This document shows positions 11,543 through 21,132 of a DNA stretch of 64,000 bases, piece after piece. The stretch's first letter is position 1; the number at the start of each line of letters is the position of its first letter. Made by a program: the position numbers and the translations under genes. This stretch comes from Aquabacterium sp. Lineage in GTDB: Bacteria; Pseudomonadota; Gammaproteobacteria; Burkholderiales; Burkholderiaceae_C. The DNA is taken from NCBI GenBank assembly GCA_023266355.1, contig JAHFQM010000001.1, positions 186,001 through 250,000 on the forward strand, read 5' to 3'. The notes beneath the pieces were generated by a model. That model was not told where the DNA came from, searched no databases, and worked only from the letters and a program-made list of their open reading frames with translations.

Positions 11543-12532
11543 TCAATTTACCGCACGTGCGTTGCTCTTTTGTGAAGTCGGCGCCGCGAGTGCCGCGTTC
11601 AGGAAGCGCGCGGGGTTTTGCTGCACGCCCTCCACCAGCACCTCGAAGTGCAGGTGCGGGCCGGTGGAACGCCCGGTGTTGCCCACCGCCGCGATGGCCT
11701 GCCCGCGCTTGACCAGGTCGCCCGGCTTGACCAGCATCTTCGACGTGTGCGCGTAGCGCGTCACCAGGCCGTTGCCATGGTCCAGCTCGACCAGCAGGCC
11801 GTACTGCGGATGCGGCTCGGCCGACAGCACGACACCGCCGGCCGCGGCCAGGATGGGGGTGCCAGGTTCGGCGGGGAAGTCCAGGCCGGTGTGCAGGGCC
11901 GCACGGTGCGTGAAGGGATCGGCGCGGAAACCGAAGCCCGAGCCCACCGGGCCATCGACAGGGGCGATGCTGGGCACCATCAGGGCGTCCAGGCGCTTCT
12001 CGAACAGGTGGGATTCGATCAGGGTGAGCACATCGCCGTGGCGGTCGCCCAGGTTCTGCAGGCTGTCCATCTGGCTGTGGAGGTCCTGCAGCAGCTGGTT
12101 GGACGTGCGGCGCTCATCGCGGGCGGCATCGGCCATGCTCACCAGCGGGCCACCCGCGGCCGCGCCTGTTTCGGCCTCGATCTTCTTGAGCTCGTCCGGC
12201 TTGAGGCCGGCCATGCCGGCCACCCGCTCGCTGACCGCTTCCAGTCGCATCATGCGGGCCTGCATTTCGCCCACCTTCACGGCCATGGCATCGAGGTTTT
12301 CGCGCATGTAGCGGTCGCGCTGGGCCAGCTCCTGCCGTTCCACGAAGCGCACCGCTTCCGAGATGATGGGCCAGTGCTCGTGCGCGGCCTTGAGCAGCAG
12401 CGCGTGGTACAACAACAGGCTCACCACCATGAGCGGCAGGGTGAGGGCCAAGAGGGCCAGGGCCAGGCGCCAGGGGGTGAATTGCACGACCCGGGGCCTG
12501 GACAGCACGCTGGTCGTGATGAGAATCTGCAT
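11543..12532 (-). CDS. M23 family metallopeptidase (LytM-type)
   Basis: Membrane-anchored periplasmic peptidase acting on peptidoglycan cross-links, or an activator of amidases. It has 329 residues from the ATG at 12532. One membrane segment lies at about 22-44, then a coiled coil at about 50-160, then the M23 domain at about 195-315. Zinc ligands are in place: His214 and Asp218 (HTGLDF) and His295 in GPHLHF (291-296), with His262 as the additional catalytic His. It is divergent from the DciA-like gene by only 27 bases, so their promoters overlap the coding ends. In related genomes this gene adjoins secA; here the metal cassette lies between them. Confidence 0.92.
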   Translation of the reverse strand: MQILITTSVLSRPRVVQFTPWRLALALLALTLPLMVVSLLLYHALLLKAAHEHWPIISEAVRFVERQELAQRDRYMRENLDAMAVKVGEMQARMMRLEAVSERVAGMAGLKPDELKKIEAETGAAAGGPLVSMADAARDERRTSNQLLQDLHSQMDSLQNLGDRHGDVLTLIESHLFEKRLDALMVPSIAPVDGPVGSGFGFRADPFTHRAALHTGLDFPAEPGTPILAAAGGVVLSAEPHPQYGLLVELDHGNGLVTRYAHTSKMLVKPGDLVKRGQAIAAVGNTGRSTGPHLHFEVLVEGVQQNPARFLNAALAAPTSQKSNARAVN

Positions 12533-12559
12533 GCAGCTCGTCCTTGCTGAAATGACACC

Positions 12560-12934
12560 ATGAGCGCCAGCGACCCACCGCGGCCTGATCGCCGCCACAT
12601 CTACATCGCGCCCACGGCCACCTTGCGGCCGATGGTGCCCGACGTGCCCCCGCTGGCGCGTGCCCTCGACCGTGCCGCGCCACTGGCTGGCCTGCTGCAA
12701 CGCTTGCAGGCCTCACAGGCCTGCCTGGCGGCGGTCAAGCGCTGCTTGCCGCCTGCGCTGGCAGCGCACGTCAAAGCGGGCCCGCTGGACGAAGAAGGTT
12801 GGACCTTGCTGGCGGCCAATGCGGCCGTGTCGGCCAAATTGCGCCAGCTTCAGCCTCGCCTGGCGATGGCTTTGGCCGACAGCGGGCTCAAGGTTACCGC
12901 AATCCGCGTCAAGGTCCAAAGCCAGTCGGGCTGA
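12560..12934 (+). CDS. DciA-like DUF721 protein
   Basis: Protein of 124 residues with a central DUF721 domain, the family of DciA, which loads the replicative helicase DnaB in bacteria lacking DnaC. The assignment rests on size, the central pattern PPALAAHVKAGPLDEEGWTLLA followed by AAVSAKLRQLQPRLAMAL, and its position divergent from an M23 peptidase near secA, the usual Burkholderiales arrangement. The first 30 residues are basic and probably disordered. It ends 25 bases from the convergent rubredoxin reductase gene. Confidence 0.72.
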   Translation: MSASDPPRPDRRHIYIAPTATLRPMVPDVPPLARALDRAAPLAGLLQRLQASQACLAAVKRCLPPALAAHVKAGPLDEEGWTLLAANAAVSAKLRQLQPRLAMALADSGLKVTAIRVKVQSQSG

Positions 12935-12958
12935 GGCCTTGGCGCTGGGGTGGGGCGC

Positions 12959-14146
12959 TCAGGCCAGCAGGGCCGGCACCTGCGCGGCCAGGGCCTGACG
13001 CTGTGACACGGCCTTGCCTTGCAAGGCAAAACCCAGCAGCAGCTCGCTGCCATCGGCGGCGGTGCCCACGAAGCGCGCTTCCACGGCTTCGTCGGTTTCG
13101 CTGACCTGCCATTGGCCCTGGGCCTCGGCGGGTGGCGGGCAGACCACGGTGGGCCAGGCCGGCGTCTTCACGACGACGGGCATGGCCGGGTAGCTCACGG
13201 GCGTGGGCTTGCCTGCCAGCGTGGCGGCCAGGGCACGGGCCTGGGCCATCAGGGGCAGCACATAAGGCAGCAAGTGGCCGGCCACCTCGGCGCAATCGCC
13301 GATGGCATGGACGTGCGGCACGCTCGACACCAACTCGCGGTTGACCTGCACGCCACGGCCCACGGCGATGCCGGCGTCGGCTGCCAGTTGCGTGCGCGGC
13401 TTCAGGCCGATGGCCGAGAGCACCAGGTCGGTGTCCAGCGTGCTGCCGTCTGACAGCGTCACGACCAGGCCCTGGCCGTTCGGCGCGCGGTTCACGGCCA
13501 CGGCGCCCACACCGAAGCGGAAGCTCGCGCCGCCTTCCTGCAGTTTGGCCTGCAGGCGGGCGCTGGCCTCAGGGGGCAGCAGGCGGGGCAGGGCGCGCTC
13601 GGCCAGGTCCAGCACGGTGGGCTGGATGGCGCGGTGCAGCAAGTCGTTGGCGAATTCGCAGCCGATCAGGCCGGCACCCAGGATGGCCACGCGTTGCACC
13701 GGCTGGCCGCCCGCGGCGGTGTCCAGCAGCTCGGCAAAGCGGGCGAAATCACCGAGGTCGTTGACCGACACGACGGTGTCGGCGGCATCGCCTTGCAGGG
13801 GGATGCGGATGGGGTCCGCGCCGAGTGCCAGCACCAGGTCGCGGTAGGGCAGCACCTCGCCGCTGGACAGCGTCAGCGTGCGCGCGGTGGTGTCCAGCGC
13901 CGTGACCGACGTGTTGGCGAGCACCCGCAGCTGGACTTCCTCGGCCATCTTCTCGGCCGATTTCATCACCAGCGTGGCCGGCGTCTTCTTGCTGGCCAGG
14001 GCGTTGGACAGCATGGGCTTGGAGTAGAAGCCGGCGTGGTCCCGGCTGACCAGCACGATGGGCACGGCCGCATCGGCCTTGCGCAACTCGCGCGCCACGT
14101 TGTAGCCCGCCAGGCCGGCGCCGACGATCACGACCGCTTCACTCAT
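12959..14146 (-). CDS. Rubredoxin-NAD(+) reductase (FAD-dependent)
   Basis: Flavoprotein of 395 residues that passes electrons from NADH to rubredoxin. The FAD-binding fingerprint VIVGAGLAGYNVAREL is at 5-20, the NAD-binding VAILGAGLIGCEF at about 152-164, and the second FAD motif HAIGDCAEV at about 280. The 54-residue rubredoxin is encoded 16 bases upstream on the same strand, which decides between rubredoxin reductase and other ferredoxin-type reductases. The C-terminal 80 residues form the usual interface domain. Possible roles are alkane hydroxylation or protection against oxygen; no hydroxylase is present here, so an oxidative-stress or general electron-transfer role is as likely. Confidence 0.9.
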   Translation of the reverse strand: MSEAVVIVGAGLAGYNVARELRKADAAVPIVLVSRDHAGFYSKPMLSNALASKKTPATLVMKSAEKMAEEVQLRVLANTSVTALDTTARTLTLSSGEVLPYRDLVLALGADPIRIPLQGDAADTVVSVNDLGDFARFAELLDTAAGGQPVQRVAILGAGLIGCEFANDLLHRAIQPTVLDLAERALPRLLPPEASARLQAKLQEGGASFRFGVGAVAVNRAPNGQGLVVTLSDGSTLDTDLVLSAIGLKPRTQLAADAGIAVGRGVQVNRELVSSVPHVHAIGDCAEVAGHLLPYVLPLMAQARALAATLAGKPTPVSYPAMPVVVKTPAWPTVVCPPPAEAQGQWQVSETDEAVEARFVGTAADGSELLLGFALQGKAVSQRQALAAQVPALLA

Positions 14147-14162
14147 GCGCTGTGCTCCAGGC

Positions 14163-14327
14163 TCAGATTTCGATCATTTCGAAGTCGGCTTTGCCTACGC
14201 CGCAGTCCGGGCATTCCCAGCCAGCAGGCACATCTTCCCACTTGGTGCCGGGCGCGATGCCGTCTTCCGGGTGGCCCTTGGCTTCGTCATACACAAAGCC
14301 GCACACAACGCATTGATAAGTCTTCAT
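14163..14327 (-). CDS. Rubredoxin
   Basis: Small iron-sulfur electron carrier of 54 residues, [20 protein letters not shown] at its N-terminus. The four Fe-binding cysteines are in two CxxC pairs, CVVCG at 6-10 and CPDCG at 39-43, with the expected aromatic residues (Tyr4, Tyr13, Trp30, Trp37) around the cluster. It is full length for the family and lies 16 bases upstream of its reductase, so the two are surely cotranscribed. Confidence 0.96.
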   Translation of the reverse strand: MKTYQCVVCGFVYDEAKGHPEDGIAPGTKWEDVPAGWECPDCGVGKADFEMIEI

Positions 14328-14411
14328 GGTTTCTTCCAAAACGGGGGTGGATTCTGAGGCACACCCGCTCGGTGGGCAGGGCGCGCCGGCGTCAAAAAGG
14401 GGTGCTGCGCG

Positions 14412-14633
14412 TCACGTCCCCGGATCGTCGAGGAGGTCTTCCGTCGTGGGCTTGGCCTCGACGCGGTAACTCTCGCTGGCCCAGGCACCCAGGTCGATGG
14501 CCTTGCAGCCCTTGCCGCAAAACGGGCGGTAGGGGTTGTCGGTGCTGTAGGTGTGCAGGGTGCCGCAGGAGGGGCAGCGCACCTGCAGGCCTTGGGGCGC
14601 GCTGCTGGCGCCTTGGGGTTCGGGGGACGACAT
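14412..14633 (-). CDS. yacG: YacG zinc-binding DNA gyrase inhibitor
   Basis: Zinc protein of 73 residues that in E. coli binds GyrB and inhibits DNA gyrase. The four zinc ligands are Cys20 and Cys23 (VRCPSCG) and Cys39 and Cys43 (FCGKGC), followed by the conserved KAIDLGAWASESYRV. The N-terminal 18 residues are a Ser/Pro/Ala-rich extension. It forms a same-strand run with zapD and coaE upstream, which is the conserved neighbourhood of yacG. Confidence 0.95.
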   Translation of the reverse strand: MSSPEPQGASSAPQGLQVRCPSCGTLHTYSTDNPYRPFCGKGCKAIDLGAWASESYRVEAKPTTEDLLDDPGT

Positions 14634-14671
14634 GGTGCTCAGGCGAAGATCAGGCGAGGGTCACGCGATGG

Positions 14672-15430
14672 TCAAGCGCACAGCGTCAGCTCGAAGCTGG
14701 CGTCGGTGTCCGAGGCGATCTTGAGTTTGCCCTCGGCGTCGGCGCGCATCAGCCGGATCGACACCATCAGGCGGTTGGCGCTGATTTCGGGCACCAGGCC
14801 CAGGGCCGGGTCGATGCGCAGGCGCAGCAGGTGGTAGCTGCGCGAATCTTTCAGGTTCTGCTGGTACTGGCCGCAGGGCGCAGCCACCATGTGCGGCTGC
14901 CCGGTGTCGCGCAACAGGCCCAGCACCAGCTTGACGGCTTCGGCAAACGGCGCCAGCGTGCTCACCCACTGCTGCAGGTCCTGCTGGCGTTTGGCCGGGG
15001 GCTCGTGCTGCCAGGCGTAGTAGGAGGGCAGGTCGAACTCGCAGGTGCCGCCAGGGATGCTGATGCGGCTGCGGATGCCCATCAGCCAGTCGTTGGTGGA
15101 CAGGGTCTGTCCTGCCTTGCCGCTGACCTGGTTGAGGCCGTGGTGGGCGCGCTCGATGCGGGCCAGCACCTCGTCGAGGGCACCTTCCTGGATGGCCGGG
15201 TTGCCGCGCCAGGACATGAACTGCGCTTTGTAGCGGTCCAGATCGCGCAGCAGGTCGCTCTTGAGGTCGGCGCGGGCGGCCACGTCCATGATCTCGAAAA
15301 TGGAGGCCAGCGCAAAGTGGTGGTCGATCGGGTCTTCACGCCACATCAGCGTGGTGAGACGGTCGAACAAGTGTTCCAACCGCAGGGTCGTGCGGATGCT
15401 TTCACCGAAGGGGTATTCGTAGAGGATCAA
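14672..15430 (-). CDS. zapD: ZapD cell-division protein
   Basis: Cytoplasmic FtsZ-bundling protein of 252 residues (DUF1342 family). Its N-terminus MILYEYPFGESIRTTLRLEH and the segment RGNPAIQEGALDEVL are characteristic. It stabilises the Z-ring by cross-linking FtsZ filaments. It lies between coaE and yacG, as in most beta- and gammaproteobacteria. The ATG at 15430 is 30 bases after the coaE stop. Confidence 0.95.
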   Translation of the reverse strand: MILYEYPFGESIRTTLRLEHLFDRLTTLMWREDPIDHHFALASIFEIMDVAARADLKSDLLRDLDRYKAQFMSWRGNPAIQEGALDEVLARIERAHHGLNQVSGKAGQTLSTNDWLMGIRSRISIPGGTCEFDLPSYYAWQHEPPAKRQQDLQQWVSTLAPFAEAVKLVLGLLRDTGQPHMVAAPCGQYQQNLKDSRSYHLLRLRIDPALGLVPEISANRLMVSIRLMRADAEGKLKIASDTDASFELTLCA

Positions 15431-15460
15431 CGCGCCACCTGAAAACGTCCAAAAAAACGC

Positions 15461-16072
15461 TCAGGCGCCATTGTTCCACAGCCGCCAGAGCTTATTCACC
15501 TCGGCGCGAAGTTCTTCCAGGCTCAATCCCTCGTTGAGGATGACGTGGTCGGCCAGGGCGCGGCGCAATTCGCGCGTGGCCTGCTTGGCCAGCACCGCCT
15601 CCACCGCCTCGCGCGGCCAGCCGGAGCGCACCATCACCCGGGCGATCTGGGTCTCGGGTTCGGCGTCCACCACGAGGATGCGATCGACCTTGTCGCGCCA
15701 ACGCCGGCTGGACTCGGCCAGCAGCGGCACGTCGTAGACGATGTGTTGATCTGGCAACGCCAGGCCGGCGTGCGCGTCGGCGTGCTGCCCGATCAGCGGG
15801 TGCAGGATGCCTTCCAGTTGTGCCAGAGCGCTCGGGTCGGCGAAGGCCATCTCGCGCATCCGGCTGCGGTCCATCGCGCCCTGGGCGTCGATCAGGTGCT
15901 CGCCGAACTGCGCCGCGATCAGGGGGATGGCAGCGCCACCGGGCGCGGTGAGGCTGCGGGAAATGGCGTCGGTGTCGACGAGGTGGGCGCCCAGCTCGGT
16001 CAGCATCTGGCTGACGGTGGACTTGCCGCTGCCAATGCCACCGGTGAGCCCGATGACAAGGCGGGGTTTCAT
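15461..16072 (-). CDS. coaE: Dephospho-CoA kinase CoaE
   Basis: Last enzyme of coenzyme A synthesis, phosphorylating the 3'-hydroxyl of dephospho-CoA. It has 203 residues from the ATG at 16072. The P-loop [12 protein letters not shown] is at 8-19, the conserved [10 protein letters not shown] at about 37-46 and DVPLL at about 115. The start overlaps the pilD stop by four bases (ATGA), which fixes the start; the same frame runs on upstream into pilD but has no kinase similarity there. Confidence 0.97.
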   Translation of the reverse strand: MKPRLVIGLTGGIGSGKSTVSQMLTELGAHLVDTDAISRSLTAPGGAAIPLIAAQFGEHLIDAQGAMDRSRMREMAFADPSALAQLEGILHPLIGQHADAHAGLALPDQHIVYDVPLLAESSRRWRDKVDRILVVDAEPETQIARVMVRSGWPREAVEAVLAKQATRELRRALADHVILNEGLSLEELRAEVNKLWRLWNNGA

Positions 16073-16944
16073 GCCCAGCCCATCCAGGCCAGCACCTGCT
16101 GGGGGCCGGCCAGCGTGACGACCAGGCCCGCGCCGGCCAAGAAGGGACCGTAAGGCACGTACACGCCTTCGCGCAGTTGCCCCGTGACCTTCATGCCGAT
16201 GCCCACCACCGCGCCGATGATGGACGAGCCCAGCACGATGGGCAGCACCATGCTCGCCCCCAGCCAGGCGCCCAAAGCGGCCAGCAGCTTGAAGTCGCCG
16301 TAGCCCATGCCTTCCTTGCCGGTGGTCAGCTTGAACAGCCAGTACACCGACCACAGCGAGAGGTAGCCCGCCACCGCGCCCCAGAACGCGTCTTTCAGGG
16401 GCAGGTTCCAGCCCAGGGCGGCCACCAGCAGGCCGGCCCACAGCAAGGGCAGGGTGAGGTCGTCGGGCAGCAGGGTGGTGTCCCAGTCGATGAGCGACGC
16501 CGCCACCAGCACGGCCACGAAACCACACCACAGCAGCGTGGTGGGCTGCGCACCGAAATGCACGCCGCACCAGGCGAACAGGCCGGCCGTGAGCAATTCC
16601 ACCAGCGGGTAGCGCACCGAAATGCGCGTGCCGCAGGCCGAGCATTTGCCGCGCAAGGCCAGCCAGCTCAGCAGGGGGATGTTCTCGTACCAGCGGATCT
16701 GGTGGCCGCAGGCCGGGCAGCGCGAGGCCGGCTTGGACAGGGTCAGCGCCTGGGCCGGGTCGGGCTCGGCCACGGTCTGGCCCAGGGTGTACGCCGCATC
16801 GAGCTTCCACTGTGCGTCCAGCATCAGCGGCATGCGGTGGATGACCACGTTGAGGAAGCTGCCCACGCACAGACCCAGCACGGCCAGGCCCCAGGGGGTG
16901 AGCAGGACGCCGGTCAGCACCGGCCACACGTCATCGAACTGCAT
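16069..16944 (-). CDS. pilD: Prepilin peptidase / N-methyltransferase PilD
   Basis: Inner-membrane aspartic protease of 291 residues that cleaves and N-methylates type IV prepilins and type II secretion pseudopilins. The N-terminal cytoplasmic methylase domain carries the zinc pairs Cys76/Cys79 and Cys101/Cys104. The two catalytic aspartates are Asp153 (LIDWD) and Asp217 (GYGDFK). About eight membrane segments follow the usual layout. It is in a run with pilC and pilB upstream and coaE downstream. Confidence 0.96.
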   Translation of the reverse strand: MQFDDVWPVLTGVLLTPWGLAVLGLCVGSFLNVVIHRMPLMLDAQWKLDAAYTLGQTVAEPDPAQALTLSKPASRCPACGHQIRWYENIPLLSWLALRGKCSACGTRISVRYPLVELLTAGLFAWCGVHFGAQPTTLLWCGFVAVLVAASLIDWDTTLLPDDLTLPLLWAGLLVAALGWNLPLKDAFWGAVAGYLSLWSVYWLFKLTTGKEGMGYGDFKLLAALGAWLGASMVLPIVLGSSIIGAVVGIGMKVTGQLREGVYVPYGPFLAGAGLVVTLAGPQQVLAWMGWA

Positions 16945-16962
16945 GCGGTGTCGGGCCCGTCG

Positions 16963-18180
16963 TCAAACCACTTGGCCGATCTTGAAGATGGGCAGGTACA
17001 TCGACACGACGATGCCGCCGATGATGGTGCCCAGGATCACGATGATGAAAGGCTCCATCAGGCTGGACAGCGACTTCACCGCCTCGTCCACCTCTTCTTC
17101 GTAGAAGTCGGCCGCCTTGCCCAGCATCTGGTCGAGCGCGCCGGACTCTTCGCCGATGGCCGACATCTGCAGCACCATGTTGGGGAACAGGTTGGCCGCC
17201 ATCATGGCGTTGGTCAGGCTGGTGCCGGTGGAGACGTCTTTCTGGATCTGTTCGGTGGCTTCGGCGAACACGGCATTGCCCGAAGCGCCACCGACCGAGT
17301 CCAGGGCCTCGACCAGGGGCACGCCCGCGGCGAACATGGTGGACAGCGTGCGCGTCCAGCGCGCCACGGCGGACTTGAACAGCAGGTCGCCAAAAATCGG
17401 CATTTTCAGCAGCAGGCGGTCCATGCGCTTTTGCATGGGTTCTGAGCGCTTCCAGGTCTGCAGGAAGAAGTAGATGCTGCCGCCGATGGTCAGGAAGATG
17501 GCCCACCAGTACGCGACGAAGATCTCCGACATGGCCATGACGAAGAGCGTCGGGGCCGGCAGGTCGGCGCCAAAGGAGGTGAACACTTCCTTGAAGGCCG
17601 GGATCACGAAGATCATGATGACGGCCACCACCACGAAAGCCACGACCATCACGGCGATCGGGTAGGTCAGCGCCGACTTGATCTTTTGCTTGATGGCCAG
17701 CGTTTTTTCCTGATAGACGGCCAGGCGGTCCAGCAGCGTTTCCAGGATGCCCGCTGCTTCACCGGCTTCCACCAGGTTGCAGTACAGGGCGTCGAAGTGC
17801 ATCGGGTGCTTGCGGAAGGCCGACGACAGGCTGGTGCCGGTTTCCACGTCGCCGCGGATGTCGTTGAGCAGCTTGGTGACCTTGGGGTTGGTGCTGCCGC
17901 GCGCCACGATGTCAAAGGACTGCAGCAGCGGCACACCGGCCTTCATCATCGTGGCCAGCTGGCGCGTGAAGATGGCGATGTCCTTGCCCTTGACGCTGCC
18001 ACCGCTCCTCAGCCGGCGCTTCTTGACCTTCTGCACCAGGATGCCCTGGCGGCGCAGGGTGGCGCCCACCACGGCCTCGCCGCCGGCGCGCATTTCACCG
18101 CGCACGACTTTGCCCTGGCGGTCCTTGCCTTCCCATTCGTAAATGGCTTCCTGGGGTTTCTTGGCGGTTGCCGTGGCCAT
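16963..18180 (-). CDS. pilC: Type IV pilus inner-membrane platform protein PilC
   Basis: Polytopic platform protein of 405 residues that couples the PilB/PilT motors to pilin assembly. It contains two GspF domains (about 70-190 and 275-395), each followed by hydrophobic segments, and ends with YLPIFKIGQVV. The N-terminal IYEWEGKDRQGKVVRGEMRA is typical. It lies 33 bases after pilB and 18 bases before pilD. Confidence 0.96.
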   Translation of the reverse strand: MATATAKKPQEAIYEWEGKDRQGKVVRGEMRAGGEAVVGATLRRQGILVQKVKKRRLRSGGSVKGKDIAIFTRQLATMMKAGVPLLQSFDIVARGSTNPKVTKLLNDIRGDVETGTSLSSAFRKHPMHFDALYCNLVEAGEAAGILETLLDRLAVYQEKTLAIKQKIKSALTYPIAVMVVAFVVVAVIMIFVIPAFKEVFTSFGADLPAPTLFVMAMSEIFVAYWWAIFLTIGGSIYFFLQTWKRSEPMQKRMDRLLLKMPIFGDLLFKSAVARWTRTLSTMFAAGVPLVEALDSVGGASGNAVFAEATEQIQKDVSTGTSLTNAMMAANLFPNMVLQMSAIGEESGALDQMLGKAADFYEEEVDEAVKSLSSLMEPFIIVILGTIIGGIVVSMYLPIFKIGQVV

Positions 18181-18213
18181 GTCGGGACTCCGTGACAGGT
18201 ATCTGCGGGGGCT

Positions 18214-19938
18214 TTACTCGTTGGTCACCGAGATGACTTCTTCGAGCGAGGTCAGGCCGGCCTTGACCTTCACCAAGCCCGATTCGCGCAAGTCTCGCAC
18301 GCCTTCGAGCTTGGCTTGACGGGCAATGTCCATGGCGGTGCCTTGAGTCAGGATGATCCGTTGGATTTCCTCACTGATGGGCATGACCTGGTAAATGCCG
18401 ACGCGTCCTTTGTAACCGTTGTTGCAGGATGAACAGCCAATCGCCTTGTAAGGCTTCCAGCTGCCGTCGAGGTCTTCTTCCTTGAAGCCGGCTTTCAGCA
18501 TGGCATCGCGGGGGTAGTCGGCGGGCGACTTGCAGACCTCGCAAAGCTTGCGCGCCAGGCGCTGTGCCGTGATCAGGATGACCGAGGACGCGATGTTGAA
18601 CGGCGCCACGCCCATGTTCATCAGGCGGGTCAGCGTGGTGGGCGCGTCGTTGGTGTGCAGGGTGGACATCACCATGTGGCCGGTCTGGGCGGCCTTGATG
18701 GCGATGTCGGCGGTGTCCAGGTCGCGGATTTCACCCACCATGATCACGTCCGGATCCTGGCGGAGGAAGGCCTTCAGCGCGGTCGGGAAGTTCATCCCGG
18801 CCTTGTCGTTGACGTTGACCTGGTTGATGCCGGGCAGGTTGATTTCCGCCGGGTCTTCCACGGTCGAGATGTTCACGCCGGGCTGGTTGAGGATGTTCAG
18901 GCAGGTGTAGAGCGACACCGTTTTGCCCGAGCCCGTGGGGCCGGTGACCAGCACCATGCCGTAGGGCCGCACGATGGCCTTCATCAGGCGGTCTTTTTCG
19001 ATCTGCTCGTAGCCCAGCGCTTCGATGCCCAGCTTGGCCGAAGACGGGTCCAGGATCCGGATCACGATCTTCTCGCCGAACAAGGTGGGCAGGGTGCTGA
19101 CGCGGAAGTCGATGGCCTTGTTGCCGAACTTCAGCTTCATGCGGCCGTCTTGCGGCACGCGCTTTTCGGCGATGTCCAGCTTGGAGATCACCTTGATGCG
19201 CGAGGCCAGCTTGTCTTTGATGGCGATCGGCGGTTGGGTCACTTCGCGCAACTCGCCGTCCACGCGGAAGCGCACGCGGTAGTTGTATTCGTAGGGCTCG
19301 AAGTGCAGGTCGGAGGCGCGCGCGTTGATCGCGTCGATCAGCATCTTCTGCAGGAAGCGCACCACGGGCGCATCTTCCACTTCGGTGGCCGCGGCATCGG
19401 CCTCCGGCTGGGGGCTGGCGTCGTCGGTGACATCGAATTCGAAGTCGGACGAGGCGATGGCATTGAGCTGGTCCTCGGCCGAGGCGGTCTGGCCTTCGAG
19501 CAGCTTGGCGAGCTTGTCGTGCTCGACGATCACCCACTCCGGCGTGAGCTGGGTGGCGAACTTGATGCGCTCGATGGCTTCCTGGTCGGTCGGGTCGGCA
19601 CCGGCCACGAACAGGCGGTTGCCGCGCTTGGACAGCACCAGCACCTGGTACTGCGCTGAGAGTTTGTTGTCGATCACGCCCTTGGGCAGGCGCTGCACGT
19701 CGATGGCGGAGATGTCCAGCACCGGCACGGCCAGGGCCTGCGACAGCGTTTGCGCCAGGTCGGTCGGTTGGATGGCGCCGCTGCTCACCAGCGTGCTGAC
19801 GAAGCTGCGCTTTTGCTCGCGTGCGACGCGGGTCAGCGTTTCGGCGGACTTGGCGTCCAGTTTGCCGGCATTGACCAGCACCCGGGCCACGCCGGAAAGC
19901 GTGCCGGGGGTCTCGGCCAGGGTGGACTCAGCTGCCAT
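18214..19938 (-). CDS. pilB: Type IV pilus assembly ATPase PilB
   Basis: Extension motor ATPase of the type IV pilus, 574 residues from the ATG at 19938. The frame is open 42 codons further upstream, but the family N-terminus begins here. The N-terminal GSPII_E domain covers about 20-160. Walker A GPTGSGKT is at 333-340, with the Asp box and Walker B (DPDVIMVGEIRD) following. A tetracysteine zinc site (CEVC and CSSC) is near the C-terminus. It heads the pilB-pilC-pilD-coaE run; no pilin gene is in the window. Confidence 0.96.
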   Translation of the reverse strand: MAAESTLAETPGTLSGVARVLVNAGKLDAKSAETLTRVAREQKRSFVSTLVSSGAIQPTDLAQTLSQALAVPVLDISAIDVQRLPKGVIDNKLSAQYQVLVLSKRGNRLFVAGADPTDQEAIERIKFATQLTPEWVIVEHDKLAKLLEGQTASAEDQLNAIASSDFEFDVTDDASPQPEADAAATEVEDAPVVRFLQKMLIDAINARASDLHFEPYEYNYRVRFRVDGELREVTQPPIAIKDKLASRIKVISKLDIAEKRVPQDGRMKLKFGNKAIDFRVSTLPTLFGEKIVIRILDPSSAKLGIEALGYEQIEKDRLMKAIVRPYGMVLVTGPTGSGKTVSLYTCLNILNQPGVNISTVEDPAEINLPGINQVNVNDKAGMNFPTALKAFLRQDPDVIMVGEIRDLDTADIAIKAAQTGHMVMSTLHTNDAPTTLTRLMNMGVAPFNIASSVILITAQRLARKLCEVCKSPADYPRDAMLKAGFKEEDLDGSWKPYKAIGCSSCNNGYKGRVGIYQVMPISEEIQRIILTQGTAMDIARQAKLEGVRDLRESGLVKVKAGLTSLEEVISVTNE

Positions 19939-20030
19939 GGAGAGCGTAGAGAGGCGGTGTCGGAGGAACGGCTGATGGTACAGCTTGATGCGCAATGTGC
20001 CATGCGCGTTGGCAGGGGAAAGCCCGGAGA

Positions 20031-20046
20031 AGGCGGGTGTCCGCCT
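20031..20046 (-). terminator. Weak hairpin after the GT32 gene
   Basis: AGGCGG at 20031-20036 pairs with CCGCCT at 20041-20046 around a 4-base loop, between the GT32 stop and pilB. There is no real T-tract, so termination is uncertain. Confidence 0.3.
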
Positions 20047-20073
20047 GCCTGATGGTCGGGACATTTCGGCGCC

Positions 20074-20943
20074 TCAGCGCATCAGCCCCAGCAGGCGCAG
20101 CGCCTTGTAGCGGGCGTAGTGCCAGGGCCGTTGCGGCCCGCTGGACACCAGCGGCATCTTCACCCGGGTGTAGTGCTGCTTGAACAGGCCCATGTGCGAG
20201 CTTTGCCCGGGCGGCAGCGCCAGGGCGACGTACACCAACCCTGCGGCGTCGCTGTCGAAGAAACGGTGCGGGTGCTGGCCGAGCAAGGGCTCGATGGCCT
20301 GGGTGTAGGCCAGAGGCCCGGTGGTGCGCAGCACGCCGAACTTGCCGACGCCCTGGCGGCGCATCGAATAGCCGCGCAGGTTGGCCAGCACGGTGTCGAT
20401 GACGGCCTGCATCAAGGGGTGGCCGGGGCGGGCGATGATGTGCCAGCTCTGCAACTCGCTGGGCACGCCGTCGTCGGTGTGAGCGCCCCAGCCTGCGAAT
20501 TTCTCGCCCGGCTGGTTGTTCCAGCGCGACAGCAGCAGTTCGTCGTCGGGGCGGATGACCTGGTCCAGCGGCTGGGTGCAGCCCGATTTGACGTCGAGGT
20601 ACACGCCGCCGTCCTGGAACATCAGCAGGTAGCGGAAGAAGTCCGCGCGGGCGGCGCCGTACAGGGGGTTGATGCTGTTGTAGGCCTTCAGCACGTCGGC
20701 GCCGAAGTGCGTGCCGATGTGCTGCTGGATGTCGTCGTTGCCGTGCAGCACGTGGCGCCAGCCGGGGTTCAGGGCTTGCAGGCGGGCGATGTTGTCCGAG
20801 ATGCTGGGCGCGATGTGGCGCTTGTCCAGCAGGATCTGGTGGATGACTTGGGGGATCTGCACGTCGTGGTCGCCAGGCAACTTCGGGGGGCAGCCGGGGC
20901 GTCCGCGCTGCCTGGCCGATTGTTGCCTGAAAACCGGATGCAC
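20074..20943 (-). CDS. GT32-type glycosyltransferase (OCH1-like)
   Basis: Cytoplasmic sugar transferase of up to 289 residues. The segment GAARADFFRYLLMFQDGGVY followed by LDVKSG is the nucleotide-sugar binding signature of bacterial family 32 transferases. The start is uncertain. The outermost start is GTG at 20943; an internal GTG at 20862 begins VQIPQVIHQILLDK, where family homology normally starts, and the 27 residues before it are low in family character. Neither has a good Shine-Dalgarno. It is divergent from the CDP-sugar operon across about 190 bases and probably works on the same surface glycan. Confidence 0.8.
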   Translation of the reverse strand: MHPVFRQQSARQRGRPGCPPKLPGDHDVQIPQVIHQILLDKRHIAPSISDNIARLQALNPGWRHVLHGNDDIQQHIGTHFGADVLKAYNSINPLYGAARADFFRYLLMFQDGGVYLDVKSGCTQPLDQVIRPDDELLLSRWNNQPGEKFAGWGAHTDDGVPSELQSWHIIARPGHPLMQAVIDTVLANLRGYSMRRQGVGKFGVLRTTGPLAYTQAIEPLLGQHPHRFFDSDAAGLVYVALALPPGQSSHMGLFKQHYTRVKMPLVSSGPQRPWHYARYKALRLLGLMR

Positions 20944-21132
20944 GGGCCCTCGCGCGGGGCCATCCTTTCAAGAGCGCCGGGAATGGCGGCTTTTTGTCTT
21001 TTCAGCTGGTGCAAGCGCGGGGGCATGATGGCGAATGTGTGCAAAGGTGCATGACTTTGGGCTCACGCGGGGCGTGGCGGTCGTGCCGGTTTGCGGTCTT
21101 GGTTGTGCTGCGCAGAGCACGTGGAGGGTGGC

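Noticed and set aside
11202..11546. Second frame overlapping the DUF2946-like gene
   Set aside because: Its translation lacks a membrane segment; only the frame at 11197-11538 gives a plausible signal segment and Cys/His motif.
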